DNA of 64,000 nucleotides from Streptomyces antimycoticus (GTDB lineage: Bacteria > Actinomycetota > Actinomycetes > Streptomycetales > Streptomycetaceae). The position numbers were made by a program, and so were the translations under genes. The notes under the pieces were generated by a model that worked only from the letters and a program-made list of their open reading frames with translations, made no database searches and was not told the origin of the DNA. Positions 1-9,150 of the stretch are shown here, one piece after another; position 1 is the first letter of the stretch, and the number at the start of each line of letters is the position of its first letter. The stretch lies in the NCBI RefSeq assembly GCF_005405925.1, contig NZ_BJHV01000001.1, positions 8,122,001 through 8,186,000 on the forward strand. The letters run 5' to 3'.

Positions 1-4
1 TCGG

Positions 5-37
5 CCCGTGGGTTGATTGCCCCGGTCAACCCACGGG
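5..37. terminator. Rho-independent-like hairpin
   Basis: A perfect 12-bp inverted repeat (CCCGTGGGTTGA at 5-16, TCAACCCACGGG at 26-37) with a 9-base loop. It has no long T tract, which is usual for Streptomyces terminators. It lies before the first gene and probably ends transcription of a gene to the left of the window. Confidence 0.6.
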
Positions 38-121
38 TTGAGGCGCCACCGCCTTCGTCGGTCCCGCGGGCGCGGCGAATCCCCTGGCTACCCAGCATGC
101 TGGGAGGTGGAGGTGATTGCC

Positions 122-2479
122 GTGGCCGGTGATACCCCGCTGATGATCGTCGACAGCAGTGGCAAGGTGGTGGAGTGGAGCCACCGGGCAGAAGAGCTGC
201 TCGGCCGCCCGGCTGACGAGGTGATCGGGCGCCCGGTGACCGACCTGCTCGGCTCCGCCCCGCCCACCGGCGGTGAGGATGTGGACTACCCCCGCCAGGT
301 CGATCCGCGTGATGTCGCGTCCGGACCCGCCGGCGAAGGGCTGCACATCCAGCCGCTGCCGCGGCACGACGGTTCGGTGGTATGGAAAATCTTCCTGCCA
401 CTGGCGAACGGGACGCTGCCCGCCCCCATCAAGGCCGCAGTGCTCGAAGCGTTGCACGTCTACGCGCCAGGACCACTGTTCGTCATCGACGGCGAGCTCC
501 GCGTGATGTCGGCCAACGCGGCCGCGCAACATATGTGCGGCACGGACCTTCAGGAGGTGAAGGGACGTTCCCTCACCGCCGTATGGTCCCTCTCGGCCCC
601 GGCCGATGTGGAACGGATACTGCGCCAGGTCCTGGCAAGCGGTGCTCCCGTGCCGGTGCAGGTCGTGCCCGCGCGGCCGAAGAACGATCTCCAGCGGACG
701 CACCTTGCCATCTCGGCGTTCCCGTTGCGGGACAGGCTGGGGGCGGTGGTCATGGCAGCCGATGTGACGGATCAGGAGAAGTCGCGCCGCAGGCAGCGGA
801 CCATGCGCGCCGTGCGGGAGCGGGTGGGACGCACCCTGGACGTGGTGACCACCTGCCAGGAGCTGGTCGAGGCGTTGGTGCCGGGCTTCGCCGATGTCGC
901 TGTGGTGGAGGTGGTCGAGCCCGTGGTGCGCGGGGAGAAACCGCCGCTCAGCCCGCTGGGACGGGATGTGCCGCTGCGCCGCGCCGCCTTCGCTCACAGC
1001 GGCGGTGAACGGCAGACCCGGGCGCATCCGGTGGGCGACGTGCGCGCCCTGTTCTTCCCCACGCCCTACACCCAGGTGCTGGTCGACCTCAAGCCCCGCG
1101 CGGTCGTCCTGGGCCCAGACACCCCCTGGCTGGCCGCCGATCCCGCGCGGGGCCGGGCGATCCTCGAATCCGGCGTACGTGCCCTGCTCACCGCGCCCCT
1201 CACACTGCGCGGAACGGTCCTCGGACTGCTCAGCCTCTACCGCGTCCGGCAAGCCGACATCTTCGATGACAGGGACGTCGCCCTCATCCTGGAACTGGCC
1301 ACACACACCGCCCTGAGCATCGACAACGCCCGCCGCTACACCCACGAGCACACCATCGCCGCGGCGCTCCAGCGCCACATGCTGGCCCCGGTTCCCGCCT
1401 CCCAGACCGCGGTCGAGACCGCCCACCTGAACGTGCCCGACGACCAGGGAGGTGGCGGCTGGTTCGACGTCTTCGGCCTGCCCGGTGCCCGCACCGCCCT
1501 GGTGGTCGGCCAGGTCGCCGGCCATGGCATCCAGACCGCGACCACCATGGGACAGCTGCGGACCGTCATGCACTCGCTCGCCGCACTCGACCTGGAACCC
1601 GACGAACTCCTCGCCCGGCTCGACGACACCGTCACCCGCCTCGTGTGGGAGCGGAAGGCGCTGCCCGCGGATGACCCGCTGCGCAGGCAGCCGCTCAGCG
1701 CGACGTGCCTGTGCGTGATGTACGACCCGTTCTCCCGTACCTGCGCCATCGCCTCCGCCGGACATCCGCCGCCCATGCTCGCCGGGCCCGAGGAGACCCC
1801 CAGCGTTCTCGACCTGGCCGTCGGTGCGGCCCTCGGCGGCGGGAGCGGCCCCCCGTTCTCCACCACCACCGTCCCCGTCGCCGACGGTGATGTCCTCGCC
1901 CTCTACACGGCCCCGCTGTCGGCCGCCGACCGGCCCGAGGACGGCACCGGCGGCCCCCGGCTGCTCCCGCGCGTGCTCGCCGACGTCGACCGACCCGTGC
2001 AAGACCTGTGCGACGACGTCCTCTACCGGCTGCGCGCCGACACCCTCTCGGGCGATGCCATCCTCCTCCTCGCCCGCACGCACGCCTTCCCCGCCGACCG
2101 CGCCGCCGCCTGGCCCCTGGACGACGACGCGACCGCCCCGGCGATCGCGCGCCGGCACGCCCGGTCCCAACTCGCCACCTGGGGCGTGGACGAGGACACC
2201 GCCTACGCCACGGAAGAGATCGTCAGCGAATTGGTCACCAACGCCCTGCGCTACGGCGCGCCGCCCGTGCGTCTGCGCCTCATCAAAGATCGGACCCTCA
2301 CCTGCGAGGTCCACGACTCCAGCCACACCGCCCCCCGGCTACGGCACGCCGGGATCGTCGACGAGGGCGGCCGCGGCCTGTTCATCTGCGCCCAACTCGC
2401 CCAGAACTGGGGCATCCGCTACAACGGCCAGGGGAAGACCGTCTGGACCGAGCAGCCCCTCCCACAGCGGCCCGAGTAG
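122..2479 (+). CDS. PAS-GAF-SpoIIE phosphatase-like-HATPase multi-domain regulator
   Basis: Large cytoplasmic signalling protein of about 785 residues, of the kind that acts on anti-sigma/anti-anti-sigma partners in Streptomyces. In order: a PAS domain (about 1-100), a second PAS (about 110-225), a GAF domain (about 245-400), a SpoIIE/PP2C-like region (about 415-640) and a C-terminal anti-sigma-type HATPase (about 650-775). The HATPase keeps its N box (EEIVSELVTNALRYG) and G box (DEGGRGLFI). GTG 122 is chosen because a near-perfect Shine-Dalgarno GGAGGTGAT (109-117) precedes it; the frame is open further upstream but without support. Oddity: in the PP2C-like region the usual GDWYD aspartate is replaced (GGGWFD) and the GDVxGHG aspartate is Gln (GQVAGHG), so phosphatase activity is doubtful. 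Converges on the GH65 gene, 11 bp apart. Confidence 0.85.
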   Translation: MAGDTPLMIVDSSGKVVEWSHRAEELLGRPADEVIGRPVTDLLGSAPPTGGEDVDYPRQVDPRDVASGPAGEGLHIQPLPRHDGSVVWKIFLPLANGTLPAPIKAAVLEALHVYAPGPLFVIDGELRVMSANAAAQHMCGTDLQEVKGRSLTAVWSLSAPADVERILRQVLASGAPVPVQVVPARPKNDLQRTHLAISAFPLRDRLGAVVMAADVTDQEKSRRRQRTMRAVRERVGRTLDVVTTCQELVEALVPGFADVAVVEVVEPVVRGEKPPLSPLGRDVPLRRAAFAHSGGERQTRAHPVGDVRALFFPTPYTQVLVDLKPRAVVLGPDTPWLAADPARGRAILESGVRALLTAPLTLRGTVLGLLSLYRVRQADIFDDRDVALILELATHTALSIDNARRYTHEHTIAAALQRHMLAPVPASQTAVETAHLNVPDDQGGGGWFDVFGLPGARTALVVGQVAGHGIQTATTMGQLRTVMHSLAALDLEPDELLARLDDTVTRLVWERKALPADDPLRRQPLSATCLCVMYDPFSRTCAIASAGHPPPMLAGPEETPSVLDLAVGAALGGGSGPPFSTTTVPVADGDVLALYTAPLSAADRPEDGTGGPRLLPRVLADVDRPVQDLCDDVLYRLRADTLSGDAILLLARTHAFPADRAAAWPLDDDATAPAIARRHARSQLATWGVDEDTAYATEEIVSELVTNALRYGAPPVRLRLIKDRTLTCEVHDSSHTAPRLRHAGIVDEGGRGLFICAQLAQNWGIRYNGQGKTVWTEQPLPQRPE

Positions 2480-2490
2480 CACCGGCACGG

Positions 2491-4835
2491 TCAGCGCCGT
2501 GGTTCGGGGCGTCTGCCCGGGGGTTGGGCGGGCTCGGGCAGGGCGGTCGGTGGCTCGACGGGGCGGGTCTGGGGCGAGCCCTTGGACAGGGTGATGACCT
2601 CGCCGCCGTGGCTGATCCGCAGCGGATCGCCATCCCCAAGGTGTAGGTGACCTGCGAGTCCGTGATGTCGACCCGCAGACAGCGCTGCCGGATCAGCACG
2701 GAGAAGGCCAGCCGGCTGAGCCTCTCGGGAAGCCGGGGCGCGAAGTGCAGGACGTCCCCGTGGTCGCGCATGCCGCCGAAGCCGGCCACCAGTCCCACCC
2801 AGGTGCCTGCCAGGGAGGCGATGTGCAGGCCGTCGCGGGTGTTCTTCTCCAGATCCGCCAGGTCCATCAGCGCGGCCTCGCCCAGGTAGTCGAAGGCGAG
2901 CCGCACATGGCCCACTTCGGCGGCCATCACACACTGGACACAGGCCGACAGCGAGGAGTCCCGGACCGTCAGCGGCTCGTAGTAGGCGAAGTTGCGTGCC
3001 TTCTGGTCGGCTTCGAAGGCATCGCCGCACAGATACATCGCCAGCACCAGGTCCGCCTGTTTGACCACCTGCTTGCGGTACAGGTCGAAATACGGGAAGT
3101 GCAGCATCAGCGGGTACAGCTCGCGTGGCGTGTCCGCGAAATCCCATACGTCGAGACTGGTGTAGCCGGCCGACTGCTCGTGCAGGCCGAGTGCGTTCAC
3201 ATACGGCACGGACATCGCCTTGGCCGCGTCACGCCATCCGGCGGCCTCTTCCTTGTCGGCGCCCAGCGCCGCGGCCTGCTCCGGGTGGCGTTCGGCCACA
3301 TCGGCGGCGGCCCGCAGGTTCGCCCCGGCCATGAGGTTGGTGTAGGCGTTGTCGTTCGCGAGCGCGCTGTACTCGTCGGGGCCGGTGACGCCGTCGATGT
3401 GAAAGCGGCCCCCGGAGTCGTGATGGCCGAGGGAATGCCACAGCCGGGCGGTCTCCACCAGCAGTTCCACACCGGTGCGCCGTTCGAAGTCGGTGTCGCC
3501 GGTGGCCCAGATGTAGCGCACGACGGCGGCGGCGATATCCGCGTTGATGTGGAAGGCCGCGGTTCCGGCCGGCCAGTAGCCGGAGCATTCCGCCCCGTCG
3601 ATCGTGCGCCAGGGGAAGACCGCACCCCGCAGTCCGAGCTGTTCGGCGCGCGCCCGCGCCGCCGGCAGGGTGTTCTGCCGCCAGTGCAGGGCCTCGGCGA
3701 CGCAGTTCGGCGAGGTGTAGGTGAGCAGTGGCAGCACGAACGTCTCGGTGTCCCAGAAGGCGTGTCCGTCATATCCGGAGCCGGTCAGGCCCTTGGCCGG
3801 GATCGACCGCTGCTCGGCCCGGCTGCCCGCCTGCAGCACATGGAAGAGGGCGAAGCGGACGGCCTGTTGGATTTCCGCGTCGCCGTCGACCTCGATATCG
3901 GCATGGCGCCAGAAGCCGTCGAGATACTCGCGCTGCTGGTCGAGCAGGCCCTGCCAGCCGGTGTTGCGCGCACCGGTGAGCGCCGCCTCGACCTGGTCCC
4001 GGACGGCCGGCAGCGAGCGGATTCCGGACCAGCCGTAGGAGACGAACTTCTCGATGCGAAGCGTCTCGCCGGGGTCCAGGTCCGCGCTGACGGTGAAGCG
4101 CCCCACGTCGTCCGCGCTCTCACTGGAGCTCCGGGTGGATCCGGGGCCCCGCACCACATGGTCGGCCGCGGCCGCGATCCGCTGATTGCTCGCCGCCGTG
4201 TGGTGCACCAGGCGCAACCGCATATCGTCCGCGGCGTGTTCCTCGGGCCGAAGGCACGACTTCAGGGCGGCGCCGACCCGGGGATCGCCGCCGAGCGCGG
4301 GCAGTTGCTCATTGGCGACGAGCTCGGACTGGACGACCACGCTCGTCCGGGCGTCCACCGCCTCCACTTCGTAGGCGACCGCGGCGATGGCGCGCTGGGT
4401 GAAGGAGACCAGCCTGGTGGAGCGCACCCGTACCGTTTTGCCGACCGGCGATGTCCACTCGCAGACGCGGTGGAGCAGGCCGGTGCGCAGATCGAGCACG
4501 CGCTCATGTGAACGCAACCGCCCGTAGCGCAAGTCGAACGGTTCGTCGTCGACCAGCAGCCGGATGAGCTTGCCGTTGGTCACGTTGATCATCGTCTGGC
4601 CGGACTCGGGGAATCCGTAGCCGGCTTCCGCGTACGGCAGCGGATGCTGCTCGTGCACACCGTTGAGATAGCTGCCGGGCAGGGCGTGCGGCTCGCCCTC
4701 GTCGAGGTTGCCGCGCCAGCCGACATGCCCGTTGGACACGGAGAAAACGGATTCGCTCTGCGCGAGTACGTCCAGGTTGAGTTCGGTCTCGCGCAAGCAC
4801 CACGGCTCGACGGCGTAGGCATGGTGGCTGATCAC
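2491..4835 (-). CDS. Glycoside hydrolase family 65 protein (kojibiose/trehalose/maltose phosphorylase-like), frameshifted near its 3' end
   Basis: Cytoplasmic alpha-disaccharide phosphorylase or hydrolase of family GH65. The N-terminal super-sandwich domain starts with typical residues (SVSNGHVGWRGNLDEGEPH) and the (alpha/alpha)6 core contains the catalytic-acid motif TGPDEY with Glu488. GTG 4835 has GGAGGG eight bases upstream. The reading frame is broken near 2634-2637: before it the frame reads VTYTLG, after it the family-typical tail DGDPLRISHGGEVITL continues one frame over and stops at 2491. If the break is ignored, the frame runs on to 2382, gives an arginine/proline-rich nonsense tail and overlaps the convergent neighbour. 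One missing base in a C4 run explains this; it could be a sequencing error or a real mutation. The substrate cannot be told from sequence. GH65 call is firm; intactness is not. Confidence 0.85.
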
Positions 4836-4931
4836 TTTCTACCCTCCAACAGCTCGTAGAGGTCCGACGCCACGACGCTCACTTTGTCCGGGAGGCCCAA
4901 CTTCGCCGTATTCACGATTCTACTGGTGACG

Positions 4932-5855
4932 TCATCCGCGCGCCGCCGCAGGCTCCCCGAGGCCACCGAGCTCATCCCTGCTCCGGTCGACACACTGGGC
5001 GAGGCACCGCGTATGGGACAGCCCGAAGATTCCGTACAGGAGTACGCTCAGGCCCAGCAGCGCCGGTACGAGCCAGAATCCGGCGCGCGGCTGCTCGCCG
5101 TAGAGCGTCACACCGAGACAGAAGCTCACCGTGGCATCGCCGAGCGTCAAAGCGGGTTGCGAGCCGAGCAGCGGGCCCCCTTGCATGGCGACCCCGAGCA
5201 GGAACAGGGAAAAGGCGCCGACAGCCGCGAAGCTGTACGTCTGCCACGCGGTGAAAAAGGCGACGGCACCCTGATCGGAGAGAATGTTCATGGCCGACTT
5301 GACCAGCGCGGCGGTGACGGCGTTTCCGATGGCCGCCGCTGCCGCGAGGCAGGCCGCTCGCATCAGACCGGTGGGGCGCCGCAGACCGGCGAGAACGAGG
5401 GCGGCACCGACCCCTCCGGTGACCGCGAGCCCCGGCACCCACCAGATCCCGGGCACCTGGTCTCGCCCTCCGGTGGGGGCCAGGGAGAAGAGGACCAGAG
5501 CCAGCCCACCGACGATGCAGGCCACACACATCCATGCCTTGCGCGTCACACCGACGCGGAAGACGATCCCTCCGATCACCAGCGCCAGCGGAAGTTCGAG
5601 AATGAAGATGGGCTGCACGGTGGCCAGCGATCCGGTGGCCAGCGCGAGGGCCTGAAAAAGGGCGGCGAAGACAACACCGAGCATTCCGCCGAACCAGACC
5701 GGAGTGTGCAGAAGGTCGCGGACCAGCCCGAGGCGCAATGATCGTGACGCCGGAACAGTGAGCGCGGCGCGGCGCTGCAACACCGTCCCGAGTGCGTTGC
5801 TGCCGGCCGCGAGCAGGGCGAACACGATGGACAGCACGATCGTCGTCGTCACCAT
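4932..5855 (-). CDS. DMT/EamA-like membrane protein
   Basis: Integral membrane protein of about 307 residues with roughly ten hydrophobic segments, in the drug/metabolite transporter superfamily as found widely in Streptomyces. The first segment (TIVLSIVFALLAAGSNALGTVLQ) carries the small-residue pattern typical of DMT proteins. ATG 5855 has AGGAG eight bases upstream; an upstream extension to 5969 has no such signal. The C-terminus is cytoplasmic-looking and charged. It sits 96 bp upstream of the GH65 gene on the same strand and could be co-transcribed, but no functional link is evident. Substrate unknown. Confidence 0.75.
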   Translation of the reverse strand: MVTTTIVLSIVFALLAAGSNALGTVLQRRAALTVPASRSLRLGLVRDLLHTPVWFGGMLGVVFAALFQALALATGSLATVQPIFILELPLALVIGGIVFRVGVTRKAWMCVACIVGGLALVLFSLAPTGGRDQVPGIWWVPGLAVTGGVGAALVLAGLRRPTGLMRAACLAAAAAIGNAVTAALVKSAMNILSDQGAVAFFTAWQTYSFAAVGAFSLFLLGVAMQGGPLLGSQPALTLGDATVSFCLGVTLYGEQPRAGFWLVPALLGLSVLLYGIFGLSHTRCLAQCVDRSRDELGGLGEPAAARG

Positions 5856-5937
5856 GGGCACCACTCCTGGGCTCGCGTACTTCTCTCCTGGTGCGCTCCC
5901 TGGGCCCTTCCGCCAGGCTACACAGATCGCGCGCGGC

Positions 5938-5970
5938 GATGGCCTCCGCCGATTGCCGGCGGAGGCCATC
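5938..5970. terminator. Hairpin terminator after the SDR gene
   Basis: Perfect 13-bp inverted repeat, GATGGCCTCCGCC (5938-5950) and GGCGGAGGCCATC (5958-5970), with a 7-base loop. It lies about 70 bp beyond the stop of the minus-strand SDR gene and before the start of the DMT gene, so it probably separates these transcripts. Confidence 0.7.
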
Positions 5971-6040
5971 AGAGGGCCACCGGCCCTGGATCCTCCCGGT
6001 GGGCGAGACCCAGGGCCGTGCAGCCGCCGTCCGTGCCGGG

Positions 6041-6793
6041 TCAGACGGCCACGCGGCCGCCGTCGACCGGCAGCACCGCGCCCTGGACGAAGCTCGCCGC
6101 CTCGCTCGCCAGGAAGGTGATGGCCTCGGCGATCTCCTCGGGCGCGGCGGGCCGCCCTGCGGGGGCCTGCGCGGCGAGAGCCGTCAGATCCTCACCCATA
6201 CCGGCCGTGCCCTCCGTGCGGGTCGGCCCCGGCTCGACGGCGTTGAACCGGACCCCGCGCGGGCCGTACTCGGCGGCCCACGACTTGGTGAGCAGGTTCA
6301 GCGCCGCCTTGCTCGATCCGTACAGCGCCATCCCCGGCGCCCCGTACTCGGCGACCATGGTGCTCACGTTGATGACCGCCCCGTAGCCGCGCTCCGCCAT
6401 CGCCGGGGCGAGCTCCGCCACCAGGTAGAACGGCGCCTTCACATTCAGCGCGTAGACGGTGTCGACATCGCTGTGCGGCGTCTGGTCCGTCGGCCCGAAC
6501 GGGAAGATCCCGGCGTTGTTGACCAGGACGTCGACCCGGCCACCGCCCAGTTCCCGGGCCTCGCGGGCCAGCTTGCGCACGGACTCGGCGTCCCGCAGAT
6601 CAGCGGCGACGAAGTCCGCCTTGCCACCACGGCCGCGGATGGAGCCGACCACTGCCTCACCGCGCGCCCTGTCCCGGCCCGCGACCAGCACATGCGCGCC
6701 CCGTTCGGCCAGCTTCGCCGCGGTGGCCGCACCGATACCGCTGGTCGCCCCGGTCACCAATGCGACGCTCCCGGCAAGGTATGCAGAACTCAT
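6041..6793 (-). CDS. SDR family oxidoreductase
   Basis: Classical short-chain dehydrogenase/reductase, 250 residues, NAD(P)-dependent and cytosolic. The Rossmann motif TGATSGIG is near the N-terminus (about 13-20), NNAG follows at about 90, and the catalytic Tyr-x3-Lys is in YGSSK (about 158-162); the C-terminal VDGG motif is present. The start at 6793 (MSSAYLAGSVALVTG) gives the normal family length; the frame is open up to 6868 but that extension is unlike SDRs. The gene is monocistronic with a strong hairpin downstream. Closely related SDR sequences occur at 44.7 kb and as a 5' fragment near 39.1 kb, so this family has several members here. Substrate unknown. Confidence 0.87.
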   Translation of the reverse strand: MSSAYLAGSVALVTGATSGIGAATAAKLAERGAHVLVAGRDRARGEAVVGSIRGRGGKADFVAADLRDAESVRKLAREARELGGGRVDVLVNNAGIFPFGPTDQTPHSDVDTVYALNVKAPFYLVAELAPAMAERGYGAVINVSTMVAEYGAPGMALYGSSKAALNLLTKSWAAEYGPRGVRFNAVEPGPTRTEGTAGMGEDLTALAAQAPAGRPAAPEEIAEAITFLASEAASFVQGAVLPVDGGRVAV

Positions 6794-7018
6794 CAGCCAA
6801 TCCTTCGCTTGTATCACGGGTATTCCACGGGAGGGCGATATCGCTTCCCCCGCTGATCGCCGGCTCATTGCCGTGGCGATGTCCGTTACAAGCGCGGGTG
6901 GCCTGCCGATGATGTCGCTCGGCCATAGGAGAAGCCAATGGCGGCCATAATCCGTGGATCGGCCGGTCCGGCACCGTGCCCGATCGGCCGGTCCGGGCGA
7001 TGCCGCGGCCTCCCGTTC

Positions 7019-8041
7019 TCATGCGTCGGCCGCCACCGCCTCGATCCCGTGGATCCGCCGGTGGTCGGCGAGGGCCGGGAGCGAGGTGAGCGCCGGGGGA
7101 GCGGGAGGCTCGCCTTCGAGGCCGGAGACGTAGTCGAGCAGGACGCCCTCGCGAAGGCCCCACGGGCAGGTGATGAGCCGCTCCACCTCCATGACCTCCA
7201 TGACGGCCTCCGCGACGATCGCACCGGCCAGGGACTGACGCGCCCTGGAGGCCGAGATGCCGCGCAGTCTCGCTCGCTGCTCGTCCGTCTTGGCCGCGAG
7301 TTGGGGCACCCAGGGCCCCAGGTCCTTCCGGCCGAGCATGTGGGGCGCGGGCAGGCCGTTGTGGGGCTGTGGCTTTCCGGCGAGGCGGGCCAGTTGCGTG
7401 AAGGTCCTCGATGTGGCGACGCAGGAGGCGGGCGCGGGCTGGGCGCGCAGTTCGGCCGTGCACTGGCCGAGCACGGAGCGTACGTGCCGGCGCAACGCGC
7501 TGACGTCCCGCTTCTTCACCGGTGTGGCATCGGGCAGATGGTGTCGGGTGAGCCGGTCGGCGCCCAGGGGCAGGGAGACGGCAAGGTCGGGGTATCTGCC
7601 GCCGCCGCAGGCGATTTCCAGCGAGCCACCACCGATGTCGAGGAGCAGGATCCGCCCCGCCGACCAGCCGAGCCAGCCGCGTGCCGCCCTGAACGTCAGC
7701 CGTGCCTCCTCCTCGCCGGCCATGAAACCCACGCGGATACCGGTGGCGGCCTCGATCTCGCCGAGCACGGCGTCCCGGTTGGTCGCGTCCCGCACCGCCG
7801 ATGTGGCGAAGGGGATCAGGCGGTCGACATGGTGGGCGAGAGCGGCCGCGGCACTCGCGGTCACGGCGCCGACCAGGGACCGGACCGCGTCAGGCCGGAT
7901 CACCCCCTGGCGATCGGTCGCCTCGGCCACACGGACCGGCTGTTTCCACGACGCCACCGGCTCCGGGGGCCTGCCCGGAGCCAGCTCGGCGATCATGAGG
8001 TGGACCGTACGGGATCCGATGTCGATCACTCCACAGCGCAT
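7019..8041 (-). CDS. Ppx/GppA-family phosphatase
   Basis: Exopolyphosphatase/guanosine pentaphosphate phosphohydrolase family protein of about 340 residues from the ASKHA fold. The two phosphate-binding loops are visible: DIGSRTVHLMIAEL at the N-terminus and DIGGGSLE about 140 residues in, with the conserved Glu of GFMAGEEEA between them. Start chosen at ATG 8041 (MRCGVIDIGS); a start six codons earlier is possible. This is the short actinobacterial form without the C-terminal HD-like domain of E. coli Ppx. It would hydrolyse polyphosphate or (p)ppGpp-type pentaphosphate, linking phosphate storage and stringent signalling. Stands alone; the neighbours do not indicate its partner. Confidence 0.88.
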   Translation of the reverse strand: MRCGVIDIGSRTVHLMIAELAPGRPPEPVASWKQPVRVAEATDRQGVIRPDAVRSLVGAVTASAAAALAHHVDRLIPFATSAVRDATNRDAVLGEIEAATGIRVGFMAGEEEARLTFRAARGWLGWSAGRILLLDIGGGSLEIACGGGRYPDLAVSLPLGADRLTRHHLPDATPVKKRDVSALRRHVRSVLGQCTAELRAQPAPASCVATSRTFTQLARLAGKPQPHNGLPAPHMLGRKDLGPWVPQLAAKTDEQRARLRGISASRARQSLAGAIVAEAVMEVMEVERLITCPWGLREGVLLDYVSGLEGEPPAPPALTSLPALADHRRIHGIEAVAADA

Positions 8042-8191
8042 ATGCCCTGAGTGCCCCACCCGCCGCGAGTTCAGACCTCCGTTGATCGCGCTTCACCTGG
8101 AGAACACCTGCACAGGGGGTTGCGCGATGCTCCGGCGGCGACGGCCGGGTGACGACGGAGCGGCGGGGCGCGGGTGAGGCGGCTGGGCTCT

Positions 8192-8248
8192 GCTACGTCG
8201 CGTCCGCTCTGCTACGTCGCGTCCGATCCGCTACGTCGCGTCCGATCC
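8192..8248. repeat. Three tandem copies of a 19-mer at the 3' end of the CDGSH gene
   Basis: Units at 8192-8210, 8211-8229 and 8230-8248, each starting GCTACGTCGCGTCCG and differing only at the last four bases of the first copy. The third copy contains the stop codon (8231-8233) and the last codons of the CDGSH protein; the other two lie directly downstream. Looks like slippage amplification of a gene end. Confidence 0.8.
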
Positions 8249-8458
8249 GCGCCGCGACCTCGGCGGCCTGCGGCGGTGGCTGGTATCGCACCACGGGTAG
8301 CGGGCGCTGCGGCCGCACAGGCACACGGCCACCGTGAAGCGGTCGGAGCGCACCACGCTGCCGTCGGGCAGGGTGATCTCGACCGGCCCCTCGATCAGCA
8401 TCGGGCCATCGGTCCCCAGCCGCACCCGCACCGCGCGGTCAGGTTCGTCGTTCGGCAC
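8231..8458 (-). CDS. CDGSH iron-sulfur domain protein
   Basis: Small 75-residue protein with one CDGSH-type 2Fe-2S motif: C-L-C-G-R-S-x3-P-W-C-D-T-S-H at about residues 46-61, giving the usual three Cys and one His ligands. Such proteins are small redox or cluster-transfer proteins; the mitoNEET/MiNT families are the known examples. The start overlaps the end of the methyltransferase gene by 20 bp on the same strand, so the two are translated from one message and probably coupled. The short basic C-terminus (RRRPPRSRRGSDAT) ends inside a tandem 19-mer repeat, so the last residues may have been altered by repeat expansion. Confidence 0.85.
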   Translation of the reverse strand: MPNDEPDRAVRVRLGTDGPMLIEGPVEITLPDGSVVRSDRFTVAVCLCGRSARYPWCDTSHRRRPPRSRRGSDAT

Positions 8459-9092
8459 GGATCACCACCAGCTCTTCCTTCGTCTCGCCCGGGGCGATCA
8501 GCCCCTGGGCCTCCAGCCAGGGCGCCTGCGCGCGCAGCACCGGCCCGAACGGGATCGTGCGGCGGTCGGCCACGGCCGCCCGCAGCCCGCTCTCCGTCAA
8601 CTGCGCCACGGTTCGCTCCGTCCCGCTCAGCGCCGAGTGCACCAGCAGCAGTACGCCGTCGGGGCGCAGCAACGGTGGCGCGTCCCGGCAGATCCGGTCG
8701 AGCAGCGCCCGCCCGTCGGCCCCGGCCCGCCAGGCCAGACCGCGGCCCCGGCGGGCCCGCCGCCCCGCCACCGGCACATAGGGCGGGTTGGCGACGATGA
8801 GATCGAATCCGTGGCCGGCCACCGGTGTCAGCAGGTCGCCGTGGAGGACCCGCACCGGCAGCCCCTTGAGGCGGGCCCGCAGCCAGGTGGCGCCCACGGC
8901 GAGCGGCGAGATGTCCACCGCGGTCACCTGGGCCGCACCGCGCCCGGCCGCGACGAGGGCCAGGGCCCCGCTGCCGGTCCCCACGTCCAGGACGGCCGTG
9001 CCTTTCGTGATGCGCTCCCGCAGCAACGCCTCGGCCAGCAGCCACGTGTCGTCCTGCGGCGCGTACACACCCGGCGGCGTCTTGAACACCAT
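8439..9092 (-). CDS. HemK2/MTQ2-type protein methyltransferase
   Basis: Class I SAM-dependent methyltransferase of 217 residues. SAM motif I is VLDVGTGSGALALVAA (about 35-50), the acidic loop is VDIS, and the N6-type catalytic motif is NPPY (about 106-109), as in glutamine methyltransferases that modify release factors and in related enzymes. ATG 9092 (MVFKTPPGVYAPQDDTWLL) matches the family N-terminus; the upstream open frame does not. The gene overlaps the CDGSH gene by 20 bp. In this arrangement a CDGSH protein and a HemK2-like enzyme may serve one process, but the substrate is unknown. Confidence 0.85.
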   Translation of the reverse strand: MVFKTPPGVYAPQDDTWLLAEALLRERITKGTAVLDVGTGSGALALVAAGRGAAQVTAVDISPLAVGATWLRARLKGLPVRVLHGDLLTPVAGHGFDLIVANPPYVPVAGRRARRGRGLAWRAGADGRALLDRICRDAPPLLRPDGVLLLVHSALSGTERTVAQLTESGLRAAVADRRTIPFGPVLRAQAPWLEAQGLIAPGETKEELVVIRAERRT

Positions 9093-9150
9093 CAGCGGCG
9101 AGTACCCGCACAGGGCCGTGGTGTGCGCGTACGGTGCGGTGGGAGGAGGG

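Noticed and set aside
26..2326. Long open frame antisense to the PAS/SpoIIE gene
   Set aside because: Gly/Val/His-rich composition, no motif, no start signal; antisense frames stay open by chance at this GC content.
2382..2490. Extended C-terminus of GH65 overlapping the first gene
   Set aside because: The Arg/Pro-rich tail arises from the frameshift at 2634-2637; the family sequence continues in the other frame.
2745..4511. Long open frame antisense to GH65
   Set aside because: Same GC artefact; the GH65 motifs are on the other strand.
8192..8248. CRISPR-like repeat
   Set aside because: Units are directly adjacent with no spacers.
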